NCBI GenBank assembly: GCA_964391185.1
Contig: CAYMIX010000006.1
Location: forward strand, 1-64,000
Source: JAKQEM01 sp964391185
GTDB lineage: Bacteria > Patescibacteriota > Gracilibacteria > Peribacterales > Peribacteraceae
Direction: 5' to 3'
Length of the DNA: 64,000 bases
Position numbers and translations under genes: made by a program. A model generated the notes under the pieces. That model was not told the origin of the DNA, did not search any database, and worked only from the letters and a program-made list of their open reading frames with translations. Positions 51,989-59,455 of the stretch are shown one piece after another (position 1 is the stretch's first letter; every line of letters begins with the position of its first letter).

Positions 51989-53092
51989 TTAGTCAGGCAA
52001 TATCAAACCTCCAAAGTGCTCTACCCACACACCCGCTTTCACGCCGATGCCTGTTGCGGTGTAGCTTGGGTCGAGCAATGTTTTTCTGTGTCCTGGTGAT
52101 TTCAACCATGCTTCCACAGCTTCTTGCGGAGTTTTTTGTCCGCGTGCGAGGTTCTCGCCAAGTGCATATCCTTTTACGCAATTGCACTCGATGGAGAATG
52201 AGCGATCATAAAAATATGTTCCTTCGATGCGGTTTTTGAGCGTCTGTCCGTCGGGCGCAACGTGTCCGAAGAATCCTTGGTCCGCCATGCGGTCAGCATA
52301 TATTTGTGCGGACTGTTCGAGCTCGGTGTTGTACGTGAGTGCTGGCACACCAGCCTTGATGCGTTCTTGATTGATCATATGTAAAATTTGCGTGCGAAGC
52401 TCTGGCAGTGATGTCGGCAGTGCAATTGTTCGCTTGAATGGTGCGACTGCAACTGTCGGAGAATCCATCAACGTAACTTTTAATCGGCGAGTGGAAATAA
52501 CGGTGTAGAGATTCAAATTTTTCTGCATCTGTTCATGCGCGATATGTTGTTCGAGCTTCAGCTTCTGCACGTTTTCTTGTGTGAGTCGCTGGATAGTATT
52601 GATCGCAAGGAGTCCTTCTTCTTTGGTGACGATTTTATCTGGCTGTAACAATGTGTGTCCGTGTGTTCCAAGAAGATGAAACCCTTCCGCGATGCCAGCA
52701 TATTTCGAGTACCACGCGTTGTTCGGTACATCGGTGAAGTGATGAGGAAGATTCGTGACGATGTTGAAATTCCGCGCGAGCATTTCCAGGAGTTCCGCAC
52801 GCGTCATCGGCGCATCAGGAAATAGTTTATTTGTTTTTTCATCAGCATCGATGATGTCCTGTTGCTCGGCGTACAGCATGAATGCTTCATGCCAACTTCC
52901 TTTTGAAATATCCGGAAATTGTCCCTTGTTACGAATGACAGGAATATCGGGTGTCGTTGCGAAGACCATCGACATCACAGCCTCTGCGCGGGTCATGTTC
53001 GGCGTTGCTTGAGCGACGGGGACGGCAGGATCATCTATTTGTAAGAAAATAGACGTCAGAATCGTGCCTAACAGGGCAGATGCGATATTCAT
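51989..53092 (-). CDS. SLH-CAP cell-wall protein
   Basis: 367 residues. A short hydrophobic N-terminus (signal peptide, MNIASALLGTILTSIFLQ) is followed by SLH-like units (about 30-175, with MTRAEAVMSMVF, FPDISKGSWHEAFMLYAEQQ and FTDVPNNAWYSKYAGIAEGF) and a CAP/SCP domain (about 225-367: MINQERIKAGVPALTYN, YADRMADQGFFGHV, GENLARGQKTPQEAVEAW and HRKTLLDPSYTATGIG). It would be held on the cell wall by SLH with the CAP domain exposed. The CAP active-site His and Glu positions appear kept. Confidence 0.9.
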   Translation of the reverse strand: MNIASALLGTILTSIFLQIDDPAVPVAQATPNMTRAEAVMSMVFATTPDIPVIRNKGQFPDISKGSWHEAFMLYAEQQDIIDADEKTNKLFPDAPMTRAELLEMLARNFNIVTNLPHHFTDVPNNAWYSKYAGIAEGFHLLGTHGHTLLQPDKIVTKEEGLLAINTIQRLTQENVQKLKLEQHIAHEQMQKNLNLYTVISTRRLKVTLMDSPTVAVAPFKRTIALPTSLPELRTQILHMINQERIKAGVPALTYNTELEQSAQIYADRMADQGFFGHVAPDGQTLKNRIEGTYFYDRSFSIECNCVKGYALGENLARGQKTPQEAVEAWLKSPGHRKTLLDPSYTATGIGVKAGVWVEHFGGLILPD

Positions 53093-53175
53093 GTGTGTAT
53101 TATTTTTCTATGTATATTATAACATAATTATTTAAAACAAACAATAGGGGCGTTTTGGCGTGGTTTTGGTCATTT

Positions 53176-53205
53176 CGTAGGGGCGTTGCATGCAACGCCC
53201 CTACG
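53176..53205. repeat. Family B 30-nt perfect palindrome
   Basis: CGTAGGGGCGTTGCA and its exact complement. It lies 13 nt beyond the stop codon of the minus-strand CAP gene (53219), the same position relative to a gene end as the copy after rplB. Confidence 0.85.
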
Positions 53206-53218
53206 ACGCGAATATCAA

Positions 53219-53944
53219 TTAACGAACCGCCCCAAAATGTTGCACCCAAAATTCACCTGATTTCCCGATGCCCATTTCCAGGTAGGTGGTGCTCAATATA
53301 GCCTCTTTGTGTGCTAATGAGCCCATCCAATCTTCCATCACTTCTTCCGGGCTATCCTGCCCCTTGGCGATGTTTTCACTATATGCATACCGCTTTCCGT
53401 CAGCCTGGTAGTAGCCAGATGCGTGCATGCGTTCTTTGAGAGTGCTTCCACATTCGTTGTGCGAGAAACAGTCCTGTTTTTCCATTTCTTGCGCGTATAA
53501 TGCAGCGGAATTTTCTAGAATTCTATTGTACATATACGGTGATAGGCCTACTTTTGCGCGTTCAGCGTTCACTAAATCAAATACACGTGCATATATTTCC
53601 GTAGGAGTGAGTATTACACCGGTGGCAGCGGAAGGCGAAGACAACAAAGAGGCTTGAGTGTGTAGGCGCGTGCGCGCAGGTGCTGCGGGATGGACAAGAC
53701 TCGCTCGTGCTCGACGAGCGGCTGTTCTACGAGCAATAGTTGCATTGGTGCGTTTGGCGAGCGCTGCTTTACGGGCAGCCAATCGAGCTGCACTTTGTGT
53801 GCGAAGTTTCAGTGAATGTTGGATGCCAGCGTCATTCGTGGAATTCGTATAGAACGAAGCGGCGGATGCTTTTTGAGTCATTCCTACAACGAGGAGCGCT
53901 ATCGCCAGTAAAGGAAGTAGGAGAGAGTGTCGTCGTGTCATCAT
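53219..53944 (-). CDS. Secreted CAP/SCP-domain protein
   Basis: 241 residues. Signal peptide (about 5-28, SLLLPLLAIALLVVGMTQKASA), an Ala/Arg-rich basic linker (about 45-100), and a CAP domain (about 110-241: LVNAERAKVGLSPYMYN, YAQEMEKQDCFSHNECG, SENIAKGQDSPEEVMEDWMG and HKEAILSTTYLEMGIG). It lacks the SLH part of its neighbour; the basic linker might bind the wall instead. TATTCA lies 8 nt before the ATG. Confidence 0.88.
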   Translation of the reverse strand: MMTRRHSLLLPLLAIALLVVGMTQKASAASFYTNSTNDAGIQHSLKLRTQSAARLAARKAALAKRTNATIARRTAARRARASLVHPAAPARTRLHTQASLLSSPSAATGVILTPTEIYARVFDLVNAERAKVGLSPYMYNRILENSAALYAQEMEKQDCFSHNECGSTLKERMHASGYYQADGKRYAYSENIAKGQDSPEEVMEDWMGSLAHKEAILSTTYLEMGIGKSGEFWVQHFGAVR

Positions 53945-53952
53945 AGTGTCCT

Positions 53953-53958
53953 TGAATA
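53953..53958 (-). promoter_or_regulatory. -10-like box TATTCA, leaderless start
   Basis: TATTCA on the minus strand, 8 nt before the ATG at 53944. Confidence 0.4.
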
Positions 53959-54015
53959 CGAGGAATAGAGATCCAAGTCAATGGTAGCATCGCAGCTTTT
54001 TAGTATTAAATGCTC

Positions 54016-54044
54016 TTGAGGATGGGCCAAAGGACCACTACTAT
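54016..54044 (+). promoter_or_regulatory. Promoter TTGAGG-17-TACTAT before rplO
   Basis: The -35 TTGAGG is at 54016-54021 and the -10 TACTAT at 54039-54044, spacer 17. The expected start near 54051 gives a short CU-rich leader. It would let the second half of the superoperon be transcribed despite the insertion. Confidence 0.6.
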
Positions 54045-54068
54045 ATGCCCCTCTCCCACCTTTTTCTC

Positions 54069-54509
54069 ATGTTGCACAATCTCCGTCCTGCATCGGGTTC
54101 CTCCAAGCGCCGCAAGCGTATTGCTCGCGGTAATAGCGGTAAGGGCGGCACAACAGCCGGCCGTGGTACCAAGGGTCAGCACTCCCGTACCGGTAAGGGC
54201 CGCAAGCTCGGATTCGAAGGTGGTCAGGTCCCACTCCTTATGCGTCAGCCAAAGCTCGGCGGATTTACACGTCCTCGCGCTCTTGTGTATTCGGCACTCA
54301 ATCTTTCGCTCATCGAAAAAACTCTTCCGGCCGGTTCCTATACGATTGCTGACCTCGTCAACAAGCGTTTGGTTCACCAAGGAAAGAAGATCAAGATCCT
54401 TGCGACAGGCGGTATCACGAAGAAATATGATCTCGAAGCACACGCAGCGTCCAAGTCCGCAAAAGAAGCAGTGAAGAAAGCAGGTGGATCGATTATGATC
54501 GTGAAGTAA
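54069..54509 (+). CDS. rplO: Ribosomal protein L15 (uL15)
   Basis: 146 residues from the ATG at 54069 (MLHNLRPASGSSKRRKRIAR); the ATG at 54045 would add eight unlikely residues and overlaps the -10 box. GKGGTTAGRGTKGQHSRTGK and FEGGQVPLLMRQPKLGGFT are L15 signatures. It is a late 50S assembly protein, here separated from rpsE by about 7 kb. Confidence 0.97.
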   Translation: MLHNLRPASGSSKRRKRIARGNSGKGGTTAGRGTKGQHSRTGKGRKLGFEGGQVPLLMRQPKLGGFTRPRALVYSALNLSLIEKTLPAGSYTIADLVNKRLVHQGKKIKILATGGITKKYDLEAHAASKSAKEAVKKAGGSIMIVK

Positions 54510-54528
54510 TTCCCAACCCTCCCCCCGA

Positions 54529-55806
54529 ATGTTTTCCTCTTTCCATAAAATTTGGCACACGGAACATCTCCGCCGCCGGATTTTAGTAACACTCGGTCTC
54601 CTCGTTGTGTATCGTATGGTTGCGCACCTTCCGGTGCCAGGAACGGATCCATTCGCCCTCGAACAATTTTTGACGAATCGCTCAAGTGGAGGGCTTATTG
54701 GGGTTTTTGCCGCGCTCACGGGTGGAGCCGTTGATAACTTCTCCGTCGTGATGCTCGGTCTTTCTCCGTACATCAATGCTTCGATTATTGTGCAGTTGTG
54801 TACGGTCATCTTTCCGAAGCTTGAAGCTCTGAGTAAAGAAGGACAGCAGGGTCAGCAGCAGCTCAACAAGTACACGCGTTGGCTCGGTTTCCCGCTTGCA
54901 TTCGTACAGAGCTACGGATTCCTTATCTTGCTTAGTCGCAGCAATTTAAACCTTATCGATGTGACGTTCCCAAACGTTCTTCTGCCGATGCTGTTCGTTA
55001 CGGCCGGCTCCATCTTTATTATGTGGCTTGGAGAAATGATTACAGAGAAGGGGATTGGTAATGGTATCTCTATGATCATCTTCGCCGGTATCGTCGCGAA
55101 TATCCCAACGCAGATCAGCGCGATGTACTTGGCTGGCGGTTCTGAACGCGGAGCGTTCGTGCTCTTTGCTGTCATCTCGCTCGCAATGCTCATCGCAGTC
55201 ATCCTCTTCACTGACGCGCATCGTCTCATCCCCATTACATATGCCAACCAAGGTGCTGGCCGTGGTGTTCAGGGCGGCATTCCGATTCGCTTGAACCAAG
55301 CTGGAATGATCCCCATCATCTTTGCTGTTTCACTTATTACACTTCCTGCCATCATCGCTCAATTCCTCCAGACTGCGCCAAATTTCCAGGGTGTTGTGAG
55401 TGCGATTAATACGTACTTCAATGCGACAAACCCAAGTTGGACATACATCGTCGTGTACTTCTTGCTCGTCATTGCCTTCACATTCTTCTACGTGTCCGTC
55501 ACGTTCAAGCCTGTTGAACTCGCTGAAAGCATCCAGAAGCGCGGCGGTTTCGTCCCAGGTATGCGTCCAGGTAAGCAGACATCGGACATGCTCACGAAGA
55601 TCAGCAACCGCTTGAACCTCTGGGGTGGTATCTTCCTCGGTCTTGTTGCCATTATCCCATTGCTCTTCACGAAGTTCTCGACGCTCGGTAGTTCCAATCT
55701 CCTTATCTCTGGATCTGGAATCATTATTATTGTTGGTGTGGTGATGGAATTGATCCGTCAGGTGAATGCGCAAATGCTGGCTCACGATTATGATAAACTG
55801 ATTTAA
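54529..55806 (+). CDS. secY: SecY preprotein translocase channel
   Basis: 425 residues, ten membrane helices. N-terminus FHKIWHTEHLRRRILVTLGL, the plug region LGLSPYINASIIVQL, the cytoplasmic loop GQQQLNKYTRWL, and the C-terminal loop KRGGFVPGMRPGKQTSDML are all present. It forms the Sec channel with SecE and SecG and must export the signal-bearing proteins of this window. It lies 19 nt after rplO. Confidence 0.98.
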   Translation: MFSSFHKIWHTEHLRRRILVTLGLLVVYRMVAHLPVPGTDPFALEQFLTNRSSGGLIGVFAALTGGAVDNFSVVMLGLSPYINASIIVQLCTVIFPKLEALSKEGQQGQQQLNKYTRWLGFPLAFVQSYGFLILLSRSNLNLIDVTFPNVLLPMLFVTAGSIFIMWLGEMITEKGIGNGISMIIFAGIVANIPTQISAMYLAGGSERGAFVLFAVISLAMLIAVILFTDAHRLIPITYANQGAGRGVQGGIPIRLNQAGMIPIIFAVSLITLPAIIAQFLQTAPNFQGVVSAINTYFNATNPSWTYIVVYFLLVIAFTFFYVSVTFKPVELAESIQKRGGFVPGMRPGKQTSDMLTKISNRLNLWGGIFLGLVAIIPLLFTKFSTLGSSNLLISGSGIIIIVGVVMELIRQVNAQMLAHDYDKLI

Positions 55807-55821
55807 TTCGTAGCCAATGTA

Positions 55822-56223
55822 TTACCGATGAGTAACGGGTGTAGGGGGAGTACGGGGTGTGTTGGGGGTAGATGCCTTTGAAAGATGGTAAATGAACATC
55901 GATGTTTTATTAACGTGTTCAGTTAAAGCTTCGTATTGATAGTTTGTGATGTAACCGAGGTCATGCGAAAGTTCTAAGAAATCATCGACTTCAGCTGCTG
56001 ATGCATATGCACGATCGTAATACAGTTTGCGGTGTGCCGATGTAGGCATACGAGAACCTTCAGCCAATTGAGCAGCTATCGAATTTGCCGCACGTTTCAT
56101 TTGATCAACGACGCTGAATAGCTCTTCGCGAGGGAATGATTTCGTAATGCGATAGATTTCCCGGCGTAATTGATGTGCCTTTTGCCATGCTATAAGTTGC
56201 CGAAAGCCTTTCTGATATTTCAT
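55822..56223 (-). CDS. Four-helix-bundle S23/IVP-family protein
   Basis: 133 residues. FRQLIAWQKAHQLRREIYRI, FSVVDQMKRAANSIAAQLAE, and YYDRAYASAAEVDDFLELSH are the conserved helices of the S23/four-helix-bundle family, first seen as ORFs in 23S rRNA intervening sequences and related to Avd of diversity-generating retroelements. Biochemical role unknown. It is antisense between secY and adk. The last 15 residues (TPNTPRTPPTPVTHR) are encoded by the left inverted repeat flanking the gene, so its natural end is probably near residue 118. Confidence 0.9.
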   Translation of the reverse strand: MKYQKGFRQLIAWQKAHQLRREIYRITKSFPREELFSVVDQMKRAANSIAAQLAEGSRMPTSAHRKLYYDRAYASAAEVDDFLELSHDLGYITNYQYEALTEHVNKTSMFIYHLSKASTPNTPRTPPTPVTHR

Positions 56224-56309
56224 TCAAGTAACGTTACCTGGATTTCAAGGGATTATCGACTTTAGCTCTTTAGTGCACTAAAGCAGGGCACACCCCTTAC
56301 TCCCCGTAC
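55841..56309. mobile_element. Candidate four-helix-bundle element bounded by inverted repeats
   Basis: The left repeat 55841-55861 (GTAGGGGGAGTACGGGGTGT then G) and the right repeat 56289-56309 (CACACCCCTTACTCCCCGTA then C) match in 19 of 21 positions when inverted. The only gene inside is the S23-type protein. It sits within an otherwise conserved secY-adk junction. Same plan as the GIY-YIG unit at 18037-18468. Confidence 0.5.
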
Positions 56310-56335
56310 TCCAAATACTCCCTTTACCCATATCC

Positions 56336-56358
56336 GGCCGTGCGGTAGCCTACCGCGG
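56336..56358. repeat. Small palindrome at the adk start
   Basis: GCCGTGCGGTAG-C-CTACCGCGGC: the 7-bp core GCGGTAG/CTACCGC continues outward with GCC/GGC across a small bulge. It ends 2 nt before the adk ATG and could hide or mark the start codon region. Confidence 0.5.
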
Positions 56359-56360
56359 CT

Positions 56361-56924
56361 ATGGATTTAGTACTGTTCGGTATCCAAGGATCGGGTAAAG
56401 GAACTCAAGCCAAGCGTTTGGCAGCCGATCATGGCTATCAAATTTTCGAGGCGGGTGCGGAGCTGCGCAAAATCGCCGCATCGGGAACAGAGCTCGGCAA
56501 AACAGTGTCGTCGTACATTGATCACGGACACCTCGCTCCGTTTGAAATCGTGATGGAAGTTGTTCGCGATGCGATCGCACATGTTCCCATGAATCAAAAA
56601 CTTCTTTTCGATGGAATTCCACGCGACATCGATCAGATGAATGAATTCAATAAAATTATGAACGATCTCGGCCGCTCATTTACCTGTGTGCAGCTCACAG
56701 TGGACGAAGAGCAAGCGCTCAAGCGCATCCAAGGACGCGCACTCGAACAAGGACGCGCAGACGACGCGAACGAAGAATTCATTCGCCGCCGCATGGGCAT
56801 CTTCAAAGAGAAAACCAAACCAGTGATCGATGCATATCGTACCCAGGGAACAGTGGTCGATATCGATGGTGATGGTTCGATGGAAGAAGTGTACGCACGC
56901 ATCGAACGGGCGATTGCCGCGTGA
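56361..56924 (+). CDS. adk: Adenylate kinase, short-lid form
   Basis: 187 residues. P-loop FGIQGSGKGTQAKRLA, AMP-binding FEAGAELRKIAASG, FDGIPRDIDQMNEF, and a short lid (RALEQGRADDANEEFIRRRM) without zinc cysteines. It interconverts ATP, AMP and ADP. Its place between secY and map is the standard order, apart from the inserted four-helix-bundle gene. Confidence 0.96.
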   Translation: MDLVLFGIQGSGKGTQAKRLAADHGYQIFEAGAELRKIAASGTELGKTVSSYIDHGHLAPFEIVMEVVRDAIAHVPMNQKLLFDGIPRDIDQMNEFNKIMNDLGRSFTCVQLTVDEEQALKRIQGRALEQGRADDANEEFIRRRMGIFKEKTKPVIDAYRTQGTVVDIDGDGSMEEVYARIERAIAA

Positions 56925-57013
56925 CAATCGATACGATAGTGTTTGATGCAGACCAATTCTCGTAGGGCCAGATAGTTTCTTCGGTTACTCTTTCCCGCTA
57001 CACTTGGCCATAC

Positions 57014-57757
57014 ATGTCGTTTCTTGTGTTCAATAAGAGGGAAATTGAGAGTTTTCGCACTGCCGGGAAAATTTTGCGTGATTGTTTGCAGATGCTCCGT
57101 GGACAGGTGAAAGCGGGGATGACGACAGGCGAACTAGATCTCATTGCTGAACGCTTTATCCGTGAGCACGGGGGGGAGCCTGCGTTCAAGGGATACCATG
57201 GCTTTCCCGCAACGCTGTGTGTATCCATCAACGAAGAATGCGTCCATGGCATGCCTGGTAAACGGGCGCTCAAAAATGGCGATATCGTCTCGCTTGATTG
57301 TGGTGTGCGTTTGAACGATCTCAATACTGATGCGTGCATCACTGTTCCAGTCGGAAAGATTTCTTCCGAGGCGCAACATCTTCTCGACGTGACGAAGGCC
57401 GCGCTTGATGGTGCAGTTGATGTTATCAAACCAGGTGCGCGGATAGGGGATATCTCTTCTGTCATCCAGAAAGTTGTTGAAAAAGGACAATGTACCGTCA
57501 TTCGTCCGCTGACTGGGCATGGATTGGGTCGCAATCTCCATGAATTTCCTGATATCCCAAACCATGGTCGTGCGGGGACAGGACCAGTTCTTCCGGCATG
57601 GACGGTCATCGCAGTTGAGCCAATCGTTTCGCTCGGCAGCAATGATATCCGCGATGCAGGGGACGGCTGGACGCTTTTAACGGAGGATAGCTCGCTTTCT
57701 TGTCACTTTGAGCACACGATTCTTCTCACAGAGGATGGCTGTGAAGTGTTGGCGTAA
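57014..57757 (+). CDS. map: Methionine aminopeptidase type I
   Basis: 247 residues. The substrate-side His lies in EECVHGMPG, metal ligands in VSLDCGVRLNDLNTDACITV, then TGHGLGRNLHEFPDIPNHG and AVEPIVSLG. It removes the initiator Met from new proteins. TACACT lies 9 nt before ATG. A family C repeat follows 23 nt after the stop. Confidence 0.96.
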   Translation: MSFLVFNKREIESFRTAGKILRDCLQMLRGQVKAGMTTGELDLIAERFIREHGGEPAFKGYHGFPATLCVSINEECVHGMPGKRALKNGDIVSLDCGVRLNDLNTDACITVPVGKISSEAQHLLDVTKAALDGAVDVIKPGARIGDISSVIQKVVEKGQCTVIRPLTGHGLGRNLHEFPDIPNHGRAGTGPVLPAWTVIAVEPIVSLGSNDIRDAGDGWTLLTEDSSLSCHFEHTILLTEDGCEVLA

Positions 57758-58029
57758 GGTAAAAGCTTCGTCGGACATTCGTTCGCTCGTTACGCGTTCA
57801 CACGTTTTCCAATGACGACAGAACGAGCCAACGTGCCAACGTGTAACGAATTCTGCAAGAATAGGGTAATTCAATATAAATCTTTTCGGAGACATTGACC
57901 ATAATTTGGATATATTGCAAGTGATTTTTAGAGTTCCTGTGGAAAATCCCGATAATAAGGTTGAACAAGCCCTTTTGGCTCTGTAGGATGCCACGGCTTT
58001 TGCCGGTTCATTTCCCTTTACTTGCGATT
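57758..58029. other. Intergenic region between map and infA
   Basis: 272 bases. It holds a family C inverted repeat (57781-57850) and an AT-rich stretch with GATAATAAGG near 57952, a possible -10 box for infA. No ORF or RNA gene is visible. Confidence 0.5.
57781..57850. repeat. Family C inverted repeat after map
   Basis: The left arm 57781-57806 (TTCGCTCGTTACGCGTTCAC) and the right arm 57822-57850 (AACGTGCCAACGTGTAACGA) pair over most of their length. Confidence 0.6.
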
Positions 58030-58335
58030 GTGTCGAAGGATGTCATTGAACTCATCGGGCTCGTGGAAGAAACATTTCCAAATGCCACGTTCCGAGTCAA
58101 AATATTGAGTCCGCAAGCCAAGGATCACGAACTACTTTGTCACCTCGCGGGTCGTATGCGCGTCAATCGTGTGCATATCCTCCCAGGAGATAAGGTTCGC
58201 GTCGAAATGACACCGTATGATTTGCAGAAGGGTCGTATTACGTATCGCTTCCGCTCAGATCAACGTTTTGACGCAGAAGGCAACCCAATCATGAATAATC
58301 CTACTAATCCCGCTTCTACACCCCCATCCCGATGA
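58030..58335 (+). CDS. infA: Translation initiation factor IF-1
   Basis: 101 residues from GTG 58030 (V-S-K-D-V-I-E-L); upstream in-frame starts at 57988 (ATG) and 57961 (TTG) would add unusual hydrophobic residues. The OB fold has DVIELIGLVEETFPNATFRV, GRMRVNRVHILPGDKVRVEM and SPYDL-like TPYDLQKGRITYRFR. It occupies the 30S A-site during initiation. An insertion in the first loop (LSPQAKDHEL) and a tail of about 25 residues make it longer than the usual 72. The stop overlaps the rpmJ start. Confidence 0.93.
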   Translation: MSKDVIELIGLVEETFPNATFRVKILSPQAKDHELLCHLAGRMRVNRVHILPGDKVRVEMTPYDLQKGRITYRFRSDQRFDAEGNPIMNNPTNPASTPPSR

Positions 58336-58463
58336 AAGTACGTCCATCAGCCAAAGTTATCTGCGACGGCTGTCGCATTATCCTCCGTCGTGACGGAAAG
58401 GGCGTTCGCCGCGTGCGTGTTGTATGCGCTAAAAATCCGAAGCATAAGCAGCGCCAAGGCTAA
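58332..58463 (+). CDS. rpmJ: Ribosomal protein L36 (bL36), elongated
   Basis: 43 residues. MKVRPSAKVICDGC starts the zinc ribbon, and VVCAKNPKHKQRQG is the usual end. The zinc ligands would be Cys11, Cys14, Cys32 and His38. The spacing between the second and third Cys is 17 residues instead of the usual 12, owing to a basic insertion around LRRDGKG. The ATGA at 58332 overlaps the infA stop. Confidence 0.95.
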   Translation: MKVRPSAKVICDGCRIILRRDGKGVRRVRVVCAKNPKHKQRQG

Positions 58464-58474
58464 TCAAGACTCAG

Positions 58475-58500
58475 CATTCCACATTCTACATTCTACATTC
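58475..58500. repeat. CATTC-word half-element (family E)
   Basis: Five tandem degenerate words (CATTCCACATTCTACATTC..) between rpmJ and rpsM. The same words form both arms of the hairpin in the 23S-5S spacer (418-488). Confidence 0.6.
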
Positions 58501-58507
58501 ATACGTT

Positions 58508-58888
58508 ATGGTTCGTATCTCAGGTGTTGTTCTCCCAGGCAATAAGCGTATCGAAATCGCTCTTACAGCGATCAAAGGTATCGGACGCCCACTCAGCAAG
58601 CGCATTTTGGAAGAGTTAAAAATCGACGCGAATATCAAGGCTGAAAAGATCAACGAAGATCAGGAAGCACGCCTGCGCGGACGCATCGAGAAAGAAATCA
58701 CAGAAGGCGATCTCACGCGCAAAGTTTCGTTGGATGTGAAGCGTCTCCAGGATATCGGCTCATGGCGCGGTATGCGTCATCGCAAGAAATTGCCGGTTCG
58801 TGGTCAGACATCACGCCGCAATGCCCGCACGAAGCGTGGAAAGAAAAAGACAGGTCTATCTGGACGTACTACCCTTACCAAGACGTAA
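58508..58888 (+). CDS. rpsM: Ribosomal protein S13 (uS13)
   Basis: 126 residues. VRISGVVLPGNKRIEIALTA, IKGIGRPLSKRIL and the C-terminal RGMRHRKKLPVRGQTSRRNA, ARTKRG are the S13 signatures. It contacts tRNA and forms bridges with the 50S subunit. A family C repeat starts at its stop codon. Confidence 0.98.
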   Translation: MVRISGVVLPGNKRIEIALTAIKGIGRPLSKRILEELKIDANIKAEKINEDQEARLRGRIEKEITEGDLTRKVSLDVKRLQDIGSWRGMRHRKKLPVRGQTSRRNARTKRGKKKTGLSGRTTLTKT

Positions 58889-58968
58889 ACCGTTCGCGCG
58901 TTCCGCGTTGGCACGTTACTCGTTCATTTCTCTCACTACTACAACGCGCAACCCGCAAACGCGCAACG
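58888..58968. repeat. Family C inverted repeat after rpsM
   Basis: The left arm 58888-58926 (CGTTCGCGCGTTCCGCGTTG, GCACGTTACTCG) and the right arm 58942-58968 (CAACGCGCAACCCGCAAACG) are complementary in word content. Shares CGTTGGCACGTTAC with the copy after rplR. Confidence 0.65.
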
Positions 58969-59002
58969 ACCTCCCTCCAGCAACTACTACCCATTCGTAT
59001 TT

Positions 59003-59419
59003 ATGGCTACTGCCTCCACCTCAGCACCGACCAAAGCTTCTTCCAAGCCACGCAAGAAGAAAATCAAGCGCACCGTCAAACAGGCTCGTGCTTGTGTGCA
59101 CTGTGGCGAAAACAACACGATTGTTACGCTTACAGACCTCGATGGAAACGTATTGGCTTGGGCAAGCTCAGGTTCCTCCGGATTCGAAGGAACACGCAAG
59201 TCTACGCCATACTCCGCAAAGGTTGCTGCAGAAACAGCTGTGCAGAAAGCCGCAAGCTTCGGTATCGAATCAGTCGAAGTGGAAATCAAGGGCCTTGGCC
59301 CTGGAAGAGAACAGTCCATTCGTGGACTTCAGGCAGCTGGCCTCAACCTCGATTCTATCATTGATGTTACGCCAATCCCACACGGAGGTTGCCGCCCATC
59401 ACGCCGCCGCCGCGTGTAA
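59003..59419 (+). CDS. rpsK: Ribosomal protein S11 (uS11)
   Basis: 138 residues. ASSGSSGFEGTRKSTPYSAK, AASFGIESVEVEIKGLGPGR and IIDVTPIPHGGCRPSRRRRV are diagnostic. It has a longer than usual basic N-terminus (KASSKPRKKKIKRTVKQARA). S11 forms the platform near the E-site mRNA. Confidence 0.98.
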   Translation: MATASTSAPTKASSKPRKKKIKRTVKQARACVHCGENNTIVTLTDLDGNVLAWASSGSSGFEGTRKSTPYSAKVAAETAVQKAASFGIESVEVEIKGLGPGREQSIRGLQAAGLNLDSIIDVTPIPHGGCRPSRRRRV

Positions 59420-59455
59420 TCGTAATTCTCAATTCTCAATTCTCCATTTTCAATT

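Noticed and set aside
55822..56223. The four-helix-bundle gene as part of a diversity-generating retroelement
   Set aside because: No reverse transcriptase, template repeat or variable repeat is visible nearby; the similarity to Avd is at family level only.
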